Source: Blautia obeum ATCC 29174 (GTDB lineage Bacteria > Bacillota > Clostridia > Lachnospirales > Lachnospiraceae). Taken from it: 64,000 nucleotides of DNA. The DNA lies in NCBI RefSeq assembly GCF_025147765.1, contig NZ_CP102265.1:2641001-2705000 (forward strand), given 5' to 3'. Under the pieces are notes generated by a model. It was not told the origin of the DNA. It did not search any database and worked only from the letters and a program-made list of their open reading frames with translations. Of this stretch, positions 16,103-24,740 are shown piece by piece; position 1 is the first letter of the stretch, and each line of letters starts with the position of its first letter. The position numbers and the translations under genes are program-made.

Positions 16103-16546
16103 TTACCGGCCGATGATTTTTTTCATGTGTACGACAGTTCCTTTATCTGGTTCCGATTCTACTGATAATTCATCCATAAATGCCTCCATAAACGTAAATC
16201 CCATTCCAGATCTGTCCTTATCCGGTTTTGAAGTATACATCGGTTCCATTGCTTTCTCCACATCACTAATCCCCACGCCATAATCAGTAATATCTACATA
16301 AAGCTCCCGTTCCCTGTAAGACAGGTGCATCTCAATCCTTCCTCTTCTGCCTTCGTATCCATGTATAATACAGTTTGTCACTGCCTCCGAAACAGCAGTC
16401 TTCAGATCTGCGATCTCCTCCAGAGTCGGATTCAACTGCGTGCAAAAAGATGCTGCCGTAACTCTTGCAAGCCCTTCATTAACCGGATTACTTTCAAAAA
16501 TAAGTAGCATCTCATTTGCAGATACTTCATTTGTATCTTCTCTCAT
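16103..16546 (-). CDS. spoIIAB: Anti-sigma-F factor / serine kinase SpoIIAB
   Basis: A 147-residue GHKL-fold kinase that binds sigma-F with ATP and phosphorylates SpoIIAA. The N-box is AVSEAVTNCIIHGYEG, the G1 box ITDYGVGISDVE, and the lid/G2 region RSGMGFTFMEAFMDEL. Standard length for Clostridia. It overlaps spoIIAA by 4 nt, giving the classic three-gene spoIIA operon. Confidence 0.96.
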   Translation of the reverse strand: MREDTNEVSANEMLLIFESNPVNEGLARVTAASFCTQLNPTLEEIADLKTAVSEAVTNCIIHGYEGRRGRIEMHLSYRERELYVDITDYGVGISDVEKAMEPMYTSKPDKDRSGMGFTFMEAFMDELSVESEPDKGTVVHMKKIIGR

Positions 16547-16872
16547 GACACTTCCCCCTCCCCTGCTTTCTGGATCACAATGTAACGATGAAGTCCTGAC
16601 AGACGCAGCAAATGCCCTATATGACCGTTTACGCCGACTGCCTGAATACAGTCCTTTCGCATTCCAAGTGCACGATATCTTCCCATCAGAAGCCCGATGC
16701 CTGAACTGTCCATAAACTCTGTCTCCGAAAAATCAAACACAATTGTACGGATATAAGTCCTCCCTGCAATCATTTCTGTTCCTTTCCGGATCAGATCTGC
16801 CATCGGATGATCCAGTTCCTGCGGAAGAATGATACGTAATGTAGTCCCCTCCAGTTGAAACATTTCATTCAT
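16543..16872 (-). CDS. spoIIAA: Anti-sigma-F factor antagonist SpoIIAA
   Basis: A 109-residue STAS-domain protein that, when unphosphorylated, displaces sigma-F from SpoIIAB. The phosphorylated serine lies in TEFMDSSGIGLLMGRY. The start ATG follows GGGGGAG by six bases. First gene of spoIIAA-spoIIAB-sigF. A sigma-H-type promoter is expected upstream, but I could not identify one with confidence between 16873 and 16976. Confidence 0.95.
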   Translation of the reverse strand: MNEMFQLEGTTLRIILPQELDHPMADLIRKGTEMIAGRTYIRTIVFDFSETEFMDSSGIGLLMGRYRALGMRKDCIQAVGVNGHIGHLLRLSGLHRYIVIQKAGEGEVS

Positions 16873-16976
16873 TTTCTACTCCCCCTTCTGTCCACTTTCA
16901 AGAATGCCCGCCACTGATATAATTTTGTTGCTCACCACCTGCAGGTGGGAGTCATCTCACATCTGATATAAAGAAA

Positions 16977-17009
16977 AGGAGATGTACGTTCTGAAATCGT
17001 ACATCCCCT
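16977..17009 (-). terminator. Terminator after the zinc-ribbon/TPR gene
   Basis: Stem GATGTACG/CGTACATC extended by GGGG/CTCC, followed on the minus strand by TTTTCTTTATAT. It ends the folC-small gene-TPR transcript before the spoIIA operon. Confidence 0.75.
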
Positions 17010-17038
17010 TCTCCGAGGTTTTTCTGCTATATCGTTAT

Positions 17039-18310
17039 TTATTCATAATACTCTTCATCATAATTGCTGTAATCCGACTCATCGTAAGAAGTATCTTCAG
17101 ACGAAGAAGTATCTTCTGTGCTGTCTGACGAATTCTCCTGCCTCTGCACTCCCCCTGTATCTCCGATTCCTGCTACACCGGTCGCATCTCTGATCGTTGT
17201 ATAAACAGATTTCATGCTGTCTGTCAGTACATCCACATGCACCTTCTGAATCTCCACAGCTGCTTCATCCAGATTCTGCTGCTGATAATACGTATAAGCC
17301 TGCAGAAGTGCCTGATAGCTTTCGCTCTTCGCCTGTTCTGTCGTAAGTTCCTGCGTGACAGACTCTACCGTATCTCCGGATTCTTTGGCCTCTCCCTGTG
17401 CTTTCGTGAGTTCCGCTCCCTGGCTTGCCAGAGATTCACTGTACTGGACAATCTGCTGGTTCGCCTCCTGATAGATTCCCTGCCGTATCGCAGGTACCGC
17501 CAGAAGCCAGAATGCTACTGCACCAGCTGCTATTCCGTCCATCAGAATAAAAAATACAGAAACCTTTGAATGTTCTCTGTACACGGTCGGCTGAGCGACT
17601 CTCTCGCTTCCGAGAATATCCGTATCCAGATTTTCTTTAGTCCCAGAGCGAAACAGACCTTTCTTTTTCTTTTCAAGTCTGGTCGTCACTCCTGTCTGCT
17701 CATCTACCTCTCGCAGAAAACGAAGGGTTGTTGTGTTTGTTTTGTCAATCCTTGCAGCTTTTTTGAGGATTCTTCGCGCTTTATTCCATTCTCCGTTCTT
17801 CATCTGGATTAAAGCCAGCAGATGATATCCCTTGATCAGTTTGGAATTCTGTGTAAGAATCTTTCGCAACTGAATGGCTGCCATATCTTCATGCCCTTCT
17901 CGGCAGAGCATTAATGCATGGTTATATTTCTTGATTGTTTCATTGATTGCCGCAAGTTTATTGGGATTTGCCTGCAATTTGTTGATATATTCTGATGCCA
18001 GGTTTCTGGTTGGCTGAAGATTCTTACTGATCACCCATTCACTGAGTGCCGAGACAACTTCCCCTGTTTCAAAATATACCAGCCCAAGCAGATTTCTCGC
18101 CCTGATGTTTCTTTTGTCATACATAAGACTCTGTTTCAGACAGGCGATCGCACCGGAAAGATCACGGATACTTGCCTTCTCAAGTCCCTGATTATAAAAA
18201 ATCTTAGACAGATAATCTACCTTTTTCTGAATCAGTACATTATACCCACAATTTGGACAGTAATCCAGATCCATATCTGTAAGAAATGCACCGCAGTTCA
18301 TACAATTCAT
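17039..18310 (-). CDS. Zinc-ribbon, TPR and coiled-coil membrane protein
   Basis: A 423-residue protein of unknown role. Residues 1-21 form a zinc ribbon (MNCMNCG...YCPNCG). About 30-220 are tetratricopeptide repeats (IACLKQSLMYDKRNIRARNL, ALMLCREGHEDMAAIQLRKI, RRILKKAARIDKTNTTTLRF). A single helix lies at about 253-275 (VFFILMDGIAAGAVAFWLLA), then a coiled coil (280-330) and a Ser/Asp/Glu/Tyr-rich tail. The topology suggests cytoplasmic TPRs and an external stalk, and the TPRs suggest a scaffold. It follows folC and a 50-residue gene in one transcript. No enzymatic motif seen. Confidence 0.75.
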   Translation of the reverse strand: MNCMNCGAFLTDMDLDYCPNCGYNVLIQKKVDYLSKIFYNQGLEKASIRDLSGAIACLKQSLMYDKRNIRARNLLGLVYFETGEVVSALSEWVISKNLQPTRNLASEYINKLQANPNKLAAINETIKKYNHALMLCREGHEDMAAIQLRKILTQNSKLIKGYHLLALIQMKNGEWNKARRILKKAARIDKTNTTTLRFLREVDEQTGVTTRLEKKKKGLFRSGTKENLDTDILGSERVAQPTVYREHSKVSVFFILMDGIAAGAVAFWLLAVPAIRQGIYQEANQQIVQYSESLASQGAELTKAQGEAKESGDTVESVTQELTTEQAKSESYQALLQAYTYYQQQNLDEAAVEIQKVHVDVLTDSMKSVYTTIRDATGVAGIGDTGGVQRQENSSDSTEDTSSSEDTSYDESDYSNYDEEYYE

Positions 18311-18327
18311 GTAGTTCTCCTTGTATC

Positions 18328-18480
18328 TTATTTTACACGTCTGTTGCTTTTTGCTTCTCTTAATACTTCCTGAAGAACATCCAGGATATCCGTAAGCTCT
18401 CTGTCATAGATTGCGCCCTCTGCATCTGTAACATCCAGACATGGCTCAAATTTCTTCAGTTCCTCTTCATAATCAATCAT
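18328..18480 (-). CDS. Small acidic protein of unknown function (50 aa)
   Basis: A 50-codon reading frame, MIDYEEELKKFEPCLDVTDA through LREAKSNRRVK, acidic in the middle with a basic C-terminus and a predicted amphipathic helix (DRELTDILDVLQEVLREAKS). AAAGGAGAATAAT precedes its ATG. It fills the gap between folC (11 nt upstream) and the TPR gene (17 nt downstream), and there is no competing frame. The tight spacing and good RBS make it a real gene; I do not recognise a family. Confidence 0.75.
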   Translation of the reverse strand: MIDYEEELKKFEPCLDVTDAEGAIYDRELTDILDVLQEVLREAKSNRRVK

Positions 18481-18491
18481 ATTATTCTCCT

Positions 18492-19793
18492 TTATTTACC
18501 GACTCCCTGCAGAATAAGTGTCTTGATTTCTCCAACCAGATACAGAGAACCGACACAGAATAACATTCCGTCTTCTCCTTTTGCCGCCAGAGCTTTCTTA
18601 AACGCTTCTTCCACATCTTCGCAGGCTTCCGCTGTCGGACAGCCTTTTTCTCTGAATATCTCTGCCAGTTTTTCTGCCGGAACCTTTCGATAGCCTCCAA
18701 CCTGAGTCACGATCACATGATGGAAAGAAATTTTCCCAAGAATGGTACGGATCATATCTGTATAATCCTTATCATCTACTGCCGAAAAAAGCAGTGTCAG
18801 CGGATAATCTTTCTGGAAATGTACTGCTGTCTCCACAAATTTCTCTACACCATCTTCATTATGTGCCCCGTCAACGATCACACCCGGCAACACGGTTTCC
18901 ATCCTTCCCTGCCAGCGTGTCTCGAGAAGTCCCTTCCTGACCGCCTCCACCGGTATCTTCACCTGGTCTTTTAATACTTCAATCGTCTTCAATGCAAGTG
19001 AACTGTTCATCACCTGATACTCTGCAATAAATGGAAGCGTAAAAACTGTATTTCCATAATACTCATTCTCATAAGAAAAATCAATGCCTGCCCTGGTGTT
19101 TCGGATGATTTTTGTATCTTCTCTCTTCACTTCAAAATACGGACTTCCCAGTTCCTGTGCTCTTGCTCTGATCACACCTGCTGCAGCCGGATTATTTCCA
19201 TCATAGATCACAGGCACACCCGGCACAATGATTTCCGCCTTCTCTCCGGCAATTGCCTCAATGGTATTCCCCAGATACTGCATATGGTCAAAACTGATCG
19301 ACGTAATTACACAGGCACTCGGTTCTTCTACTGCTGTTGTCGCATCCAGTCTTCCACCAAGGCCTGTTTCAAGTATCACATAATCCACATTTGCATCCGC
19401 AAAAATCACCATTCCCATCAGAAACAGGAACTCAAAATATGTTGGATGATAACTACCTTCCGCTACCAGCTCATCTGCAAGTTTTTTTACCTTTTCAAAT
19501 GCTCTGAGGAATGTATCATTGTCAATATTCTTCTCATTGATCTGAAAGCGTTCATTGATCACAACCAGATGCGGAGAGGTAAACAGTCCACAGGAATATC
19601 CGGCTTCTCTAAAGACCGAAGTCAGAAATGCACAGGTGCTTCCCTTTCCATTTGTTCCTGCCACATGTACAACCTGAAACTGCTTCTGCGGATTTCCAAG
19701 ACGCCGCAGGCATTCTTTTGTGTGCTCCAGTTTATTCTTTGTTGTAAATTTCGGAGTTTCTTCAATATAAGCAACCGCTTCTTCGTAATTCAT
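18492..19793 (-). CDS. folC: Bifunctional folylpolyglutamate / dihydrofolate synthase
   Basis: FolC adds glutamate to dihydropteroate and to reduced folates, using ATP, in the cytoplasm. The 433-residue product from MNYEEAVAYIEETPKFTTKN has the P-loop HVAGTNGKGSTCAFL, the SPHLVVINERFQIN segment, DVDYVILETGLGGRLDATT-like residues and the C-terminal ligase part with DGAHNEDGVEKF. I choose the ATG at 19791-19793; a GTG five codons earlier is possible. The ATG directly follows a U7 tract at the foot of a long hairpin. It heads a three-gene transcript. Confidence 0.93.
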   Translation of the reverse strand: MNYEEAVAYIEETPKFTTKNKLEHTKECLRRLGNPQKQFQVVHVAGTNGKGSTCAFLTSVFREAGYSCGLFTSPHLVVINERFQINEKNIDNDTFLRAFEKVKKLADELVAEGSYHPTYFEFLFLMGMVIFADANVDYVILETGLGGRLDATTAVEEPSACVITSISFDHMQYLGNTIEAIAGEKAEIIVPGVPVIYDGNNPAAAGVIRARAQELGSPYFEVKREDTKIIRNTRAGIDFSYENEYYGNTVFTLPFIAEYQVMNSSLALKTIEVLKDQVKIPVEAVRKGLLETRWQGRMETVLPGVIVDGAHNEDGVEKFVETAVHFQKDYPLTLLFSAVDDKDYTDMIRTILGKISFHHVIVTQVGGYRKVPAEKLAEIFREKGCPTAEACEDVEEAFKKALAAKGEDGMLFCVGSLYLVGEIKTLILQGVGK

Positions 19794-19881
19794 AAAAAAA
19801 TTCACCACTCATCTAATGTATTCGCAGCTATCTGGTCTTTAAAACCAAACCGCTACGATATCATTATATATGAGTGGTGAA
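19794..19881 (-). terminator. Long terminator-like hairpin ending exactly at the folC start codon
   Basis: On the minus strand a perfect 12-bp stem TTCACCACTCAT/ATGAGTGGTGAA encloses an inner 7-bp stem TCGTAGC/GCTGCGA and a small hairpin TGGTTTTAAAGACCA, and is followed by seven T just before the folC ATG. It can be the terminator of the valS-ltaS transcript, but its 3' arm (GAGTGGTG) is also the only Shine-Dalgarno-like sequence for folC. A weak promoter (TTTAAA-17-TACATT) lies in the loop. Confidence 0.65.
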
Positions 19882-19920
19882 AGATGTCCAGTACTAATCG
19901 TAATCTTTTATTCGTCAGAA

Positions 19921-21942
19921 TCAGGATTCATCTGTCGGAAGTTTCCATTTATTTTCAGAATACAACATATAAACCGAACGATCGTAACTCTTGCTCAATG
20001 CCTTTCTGGTTGAACTGTTGCTTCGCTGTGATACTGATATTCTGTCAAAATCCTTCAGTTCTGTGCCTGATATCATCAGTGTGGTCGGATTCACATATAC
20101 AGTATCGATCCATTCCCCGTTCAGCTTAACCTGACTGGATGGTGTGAAGTTTGTTCCCTTTAATCGATATGTAAAATCTATGTCAGAGATAAGATCCATA
20201 GAATCCAGACTCACATCATAAATGCCCATTCGCATTTTGGTTCTTTCAAATGTCAGTTCCTTATCTTTGTATGCATACTTTTCTCCATAAAGAAGATCAT
20301 ACTGAAGCGTTTCCAGATCTACCTGGTAATTTCGGGTATTTCTTCTTGCCTGGTGATAACGGAAGATTGTTCCTTCATGTATTCCGGCGCGATCCATAAC
20401 CTCTGCTGCCATCTGATAAGCTGAGAGATTCACCTTCTTTTTCTCCATGCCGAAATTGTCCCACATTACATATTCTGTCTGGAACAGATATTTATTCTTG
20501 AGATCTTCAACCGTAAGTCCCATTGTTGGAAGGTGATCGCCGTACATAACCAGGATCACATCCTCCGGATAATCTGCCAGTGCATCTGTCAGCTCTTTAA
20601 CAAAATTATCCATTTCGTGGATCTCATTGCAGTAATACTCCCACTGGTTGTTCTGCGCTTCTGTTGCGGCACCTGTGACTGTGATCTCCGGATCATCGAT
20701 CAGCTGTTCTTCCGGATATGCTCCATGTCCCTGTGTGGAGATTGTATATACATAATCCGGTCCTTCCGTAGAATCCAGACATTTGATGATCTCATCAGTG
20801 AGAACTTCATCTTTTGTCCAGCCCAGCGGGTTCTTATCATTTTCCTCTGCCATATATTCAGCAGAAGTGAAAGTATCAAATCCAAGGTTCGGAAAGATAC
20901 TTCTTCTTCCGTAGAAGTTTGCCTCATTATTATGCACTGCATGAGTGCTGTATCCAAGATTCTTCAGGACATATGGTGCGCTTTCGCAGGTTGTCTCTTT
21001 CAGAATACTCTTGTACGGATATTCTCCCGGTCCAAAATAATGAAGGCTCATACCTGTGATTGACTCAAATTCCGTATTTGCTGTACCGGCTCCGACTGCC
21101 GGAACCTTGTAGTATCCGGATGAATACTCTTTCATCAGCTTGCGGAACGTAGGGATCGGATCTTCGGAGATTTTCAGATAATTGACCAAAGTCGGATCAA
21201 AGAAGGATTCGAGCTGCAGGAAGAGAATATTCGGCTGATTTTTCTCATTTGTTGCCGGAAGGTTATCCTCAGTCTTCTCGATTCTCTCAATCTCTTCTTC
21301 TGAATAATCACGAGGACAGCTGATGCCGGTGTTAAATATTGTGACACCAAGGCAGTATGGATATCCATAATCTTCATATGCAAATGCAATATTTCCAAAG
21401 TAATTGGAAAGCACTCTCTTTTCCAGCGCCAGCTGTGTGATTCCTACAAATGCTGCAATTCCCACAACAACCAGGAGAAGGTCATAGCGGAATTTTACTT
21501 TTCGCTGATACTTTGGTCCTTTGACCAACAAAGAAAGAAGAATCAGTACTAATACTCCAAGCACGATCAATGCAACTACCACACCCCAGGACGGCAGATA
21601 TTTGTTAAGGACTGCCATACCGTCTGTGAGCAGATGCAGATCCGGGCCGGTAAACGGTGTGACCCTGTTTGCCAGGATCACGCCATTGATAATTCCAAGA
21701 AGCAGCCAGAATATGGATACCAGAACACGCCAGAAGGTTCTTCGGCGGAACAAATATACAATCAGGCTCGTGGTAAATATAAGGCCTGCGTTATAAGCAA
21801 ATACCAGTGGTTTTCCTGTCATGTAGGTCCACGCATCGGTAAAAGAATGACGACTGATCGCTTCGATAAGGAAATATCCGGCTGCACTGCAAAGCGCATG
21901 AAGCAGCAGGGATATCTTATTGCATATCTTATACAATTTCAT
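19921..21942 (-). CDS. LtaS-like sulfatase-family membrane phosphotransferase
   Basis: A 673-residue protein with five N-terminal helices (about 8-28, 45-65, 70-90, 120-145, 160-180) and an extracellular alkaline-phosphatase/sulfatase domain. Catalytic and metal-binding features are LFLQLESFFDP, the nucleophile threonine in VGAGTANTEFESITG, and VILVMYGDHLPTMG. Members make polyglycerol-phosphate lipoteichoic acid or transfer phosphoglycerol/phosphoethanolamine to glycans; which applies here cannot be decided. A C-terminal beta-rich extension (about 560-673, KLNGEWIDTVYVNPTTLMIS) follows the enzyme domain. It lies 15 nt after valS. RBS AAGGAGCATTTGG. Confidence 0.85.
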   Translation of the reverse strand: MKLYKICNKISLLLHALCSAAGYFLIEAISRHSFTDAWTYMTGKPLVFAYNAGLIFTTSLIVYLFRRRTFWRVLVSIFWLLLGIINGVILANRVTPFTGPDLHLLTDGMAVLNKYLPSWGVVVALIVLGVLVLILLSLLVKGPKYQRKVKFRYDLLLVVVGIAAFVGITQLALEKRVLSNYFGNIAFAYEDYGYPYCLGVTIFNTGISCPRDYSEEEIERIEKTEDNLPATNEKNQPNILFLQLESFFDPTLVNYLKISEDPIPTFRKLMKEYSSGYYKVPAVGAGTANTEFESITGMSLHYFGPGEYPYKSILKETTCESAPYVLKNLGYSTHAVHNNEANFYGRRSIFPNLGFDTFTSAEYMAEENDKNPLGWTKDEVLTDEIIKCLDSTEGPDYVYTISTQGHGAYPEEQLIDDPEITVTGAATEAQNNQWEYYCNEIHEMDNFVKELTDALADYPEDVILVMYGDHLPTMGLTVEDLKNKYLFQTEYVMWDNFGMEKKKVNLSAYQMAAEVMDRAGIHEGTIFRYHQARRNTRNYQVDLETLQYDLLYGEKYAYKDKELTFERTKMRMGIYDVSLDSMDLISDIDFTYRLKGTNFTPSSQVKLNGEWIDTVYVNPTTLMISGTELKDFDRISVSQRSNSSTRKALSKSYDRSVYMLYSENKWKLPTDES

Positions 21943-21957
21943 CCAAATGCTCCTTTA

Positions 21958-24612
21958 TTACTTGTCCATCTGAGTAAGCTGTGTTTTAACCTTTTCCATC
22001 ATTTCTTCATATTTCTGAAGTTTTTCTTTTTCTGCATTTACTTTTGCTTCCGGAGCTTTGTTGACAAAGTTCGGATTGCTCAGCATTCCCTGGCATCTTG
22101 CGATTTCTTTTGCAAGACGCTCCTGTTCTTTTTTCAGACGCTCGATTTCTTTTTCTCTGTCGACAAGATCTTCAAGCGGCATATATACAACTGCATCGGA
22201 TACTACTACAGATACTGCATCTTCACCGATACCGTCTTTGCTTTCCTGTACAAGGATTTCTTTTGCAAATGCAAGGTTCACGAAGGATTTCTTGCATGCT
22301 TCGTATCTTGCACATGTATCCGCATCCTTACCTACGATGTAAAGGCTGGTTTTGCGGTTCATCGGCACGTTCATTTCTGTACGTGTGTTACGGATACCGC
22401 GAATTGCTTCTTTAAAGCTTTCCACTGCTTTTTCTGCCTCCGGGAAGGACCATGCTTCCTGGAATACCGGCCAGTCAGAAATCATGATAGATTCTTCTTC
22501 AGGAAGAAGTGTGCAGTAGATTTCTTCTGTGATGAATGGCATGTATGGATGAAGCAGTTTCAGTCCTTCTGTCAGGGCTGTACGAAGTGTCCAGAGTGCA
22601 TTATTTGCAGCCTTCGGATCTTCTTCTGCTTTCCAGAGGCGAACTTTTGCCATCTCGATATACCAGTCACAGAGCTCATCCCACAGGAAGTCATAAACCT
22701 TCTGTACTGCGATTCCAAGCTCATATTTGTCCATGTTGTCTGTAACTTCACGGATCACTGTATTGAGTTTGGAAAGAATCCATTTATCTTCAAGGCAAAG
22801 CTCATTTAAATCTGCAGGTTCAGTAACTGTCTTGCCTTCCAGGTTCATCATAATGAATCGGGATGCATTCCAGATCTTGTTTGCAAAGTTACGGCTGGAT
22901 TCTACTCGCTCCCAGTAGAAACGCATGTCGTTTCCAGGTGCATTTCCTGTGATCAGTGTCAGACGAAGTGCATCTGCGCCGTATTTATCAATAACTTCCA
23001 GCGGATCGATACCATTTCCAAGAGATTTACTCATCTTACGTCCCTGTGAGTCACGTACAAGACCATGGATCAGTACATGGTGGAATGGAACTTCTCCTGT
23101 CTGCTCAAGAGCGGAGAATACCATACGGATAACCCAGAAGAAGATAATGTCGTATCCTGTTACAAGAACATCTGTCGGATAGAAGTATTCGAGTTCCGGT
23201 GTTTTGTCCGGCCATCCAAGTGTGGAGAACGGCCACAAAGCGGAACTGAACCAGGTATCCAGAGTATCCTCATCCTGGTGGAAATGTGTGCATCCACATT
23301 TCGGGCATTTTTCCGGCATTTCTCTTGCAACGACAACTTCACCGCACTCATCACAGTAGTAAGCCGGGATTCTGTGTCCCCACCAGAGCTGACGGGAAAT
23401 GCACCAATCACGGATATTTTCCAGCCAGTGCAGATATGTCTTACCAAAGCTTGCCGGAACAAATTCCAATTCACCCGGTCTTAAGGATTCCATAGCTGCT
23501 TTTGCCATCTCGTCCATACGAACAAACCACTGCGGTTTGATCATTGGCTCTACGGTTGTGCCACAACGGTCATGCGTACCAACACTGTGATTATGTGGAA
23601 CAACTTTTACGAGAAGTCCCTGCGCTTCAAGATCTGCTACCATTGCTTTACGGGCTTCGTAGCGGTCCATACCTGCATATTTGCCACCAAGAGAATTGAT
23701 GGTAGCATCATCATTCAGAATATTGATTTCCTCCAGATTATGACGTTTGCCTACTTCAAAGTCATTCGGATCATGTGCCGGTGTAATTTTTACACATCCT
23801 GTTCCAAATTCTTTGTCAACATACTCATCCGCAATAACCGGGATCTCACGGTCAGTCAACGGCAGTTTCAGCATTTTGCCGATCAGATCTTTGTATCTTT
23901 CATCATCCGGATTGACTGCAACTGCAGTATCTCCGAGAAGTGTTTCCGGACGTGTAGTTGCGATCTCTACAAATCTGCCTTCCTCACCTACGATCGGATA
24001 ATTAATGTGCCAGAAAAATCCGTCCTGATCCTCATGTTCTACCTCTGCATCAGAGATGGAAGTCTGGCATACCGGACACCAGTTGATGATTCTGGAACCT
24101 TTGTAAATATATCCTTTCTCATACAGACGGATAAATACTTCCTGTACAGCCTTGGAGCATCCTTCGTCCATTGTGAAGCGTTCTCTCTCCCAGTCTGCAG
24201 AAGCACCGAGTTTCTTCAGCTGGTTGATGATCTTTCCGCCGTACTCTTCTTTCCATGCCCACGCATGTTTAAGGAATTCTTCACGTCCGATATCGAGTTT
24301 GTCGATTCCTTCTTTTTTCAGTTTATCGATAACCTTAACCTCTGTTGCGATTGCAGCATGGTCGGTTCCCGGCTGCCACAGAGCTTCGTATCCCTGCATT
24401 CTCTTGAAACGGATCAGGATATCCTGCATGGTTTCATCAAGTGCATGTCCCATATGAAGCTGGCCGGTTACGTTCGGCGGCGGCATTACGATTGTAAATG
24501 GTTTCTTATCTGGATTTACTTTTGCGTGGAAGTATCCGTTGTCCATCCATTTCTGATAAAGGCGGTCTTCCAGACCCTTTGGGTCATATGTTTTTGCAAG
24601 TTCTTTGCTCAT
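21958..24612 (-). CDS. valS: Valine--tRNA ligase
   Basis: ValRS, a class I synthetase charging tRNA-Val, with an editing domain. The 884-residue product starts MSKELAKTYDPKGLEDRLYQ (RBS CAGGAGGAAATT). The HIGH motif is PPPNVTGQLHMGHALD, the KMSKS motif GRKMSKSLGNGIDPLE, an editing-domain segment contains TTRPETLLGDTAVAVNPDD, and a zinc knuckle has CDECGEVV...CPKCGCTHF. The C-terminus is a coiled coil that touches the tRNA. The leader is only about 30 nt and holds no T-box. Confidence 0.97.
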   Translation of the reverse strand: MSKELAKTYDPKGLEDRLYQKWMDNGYFHAKVNPDKKPFTIVMPPPNVTGQLHMGHALDETMQDILIRFKRMQGYEALWQPGTDHAAIATEVKVIDKLKKEGIDKLDIGREEFLKHAWAWKEEYGGKIINQLKKLGASADWERERFTMDEGCSKAVQEVFIRLYEKGYIYKGSRIINWCPVCQTSISDAEVEHEDQDGFFWHINYPIVGEEGRFVEIATTRPETLLGDTAVAVNPDDERYKDLIGKMLKLPLTDREIPVIADEYVDKEFGTGCVKITPAHDPNDFEVGKRHNLEEINILNDDATINSLGGKYAGMDRYEARKAMVADLEAQGLLVKVVPHNHSVGTHDRCGTTVEPMIKPQWFVRMDEMAKAAMESLRPGELEFVPASFGKTYLHWLENIRDWCISRQLWWGHRIPAYYCDECGEVVVAREMPEKCPKCGCTHFHQDEDTLDTWFSSALWPFSTLGWPDKTPELEYFYPTDVLVTGYDIIFFWVIRMVFSALEQTGEVPFHHVLIHGLVRDSQGRKMSKSLGNGIDPLEVIDKYGADALRLTLITGNAPGNDMRFYWERVESSRNFANKIWNASRFIMMNLEGKTVTEPADLNELCLEDKWILSKLNTVIREVTDNMDKYELGIAVQKVYDFLWDELCDWYIEMAKVRLWKAEEDPKAANNALWTLRTALTEGLKLLHPYMPFITEEIYCTLLPEEESIMISDWPVFQEAWSFPEAEKAVESFKEAIRGIRNTRTEMNVPMNRKTSLYIVGKDADTCARYEACKKSFVNLAFAKEILVQESKDGIGEDAVSVVVSDAVVYMPLEDLVDREKEIERLKKEQERLAKEIARCQGMLSNPNFVNKAPEAKVNAEKEKLQKYEEMMEKVKTQLTQMDK

Positions 24613-24627
24613 AATTTCCTCCTGATT

Positions 24628-24716
24628 AAAAAAAGCATCTCCCATCTACTGTAATTGCATTTTTTCGCCTTGTCAAGACGGATTGTGCATTTTTCACAGA
24701 ATCTGGGAGATTTGCT
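24628..24716 (-). terminator. Terminator of the ABC permease gene, enclosing the valS promoter
   Basis: Arms AGCAAATCTCCCA (24704-24716) and TGGGAGATGCT (24634-24644) pair with a two-base bulge and are followed on the minus strand by seven T. The roughly 59-nt loop contains the valS promoter. The ABC permease gene ends 25 nt before it. Confidence 0.65.
24648..24676 (-). promoter_or_regulatory. Promoter of valS inside the terminator loop
   Basis: A perfect TTGACA (24671-24676) and TACAGT (24648-24653) with 17 bp between. The start would fall in the 3' arm of the terminator, about 30 nt before the valS ATG. Confidence 0.65.
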
Positions 24717-24740
24717 TTCCTGTATTATTTTTTCAAATCG

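Noticed and set aside
19794..19920. THF riboswitch upstream of folC
   Set aside because: Stem sizes and conserved THF motifs do not fit; the region is better described as a terminator-like hairpin.
24613..24740. T-box riboswitch before valS
   Set aside because: The leader is only about 30 nt from the predicted start, and no T-box sequence (UGGN'-type bulge or AGGGUGGNACCGCG) is present.
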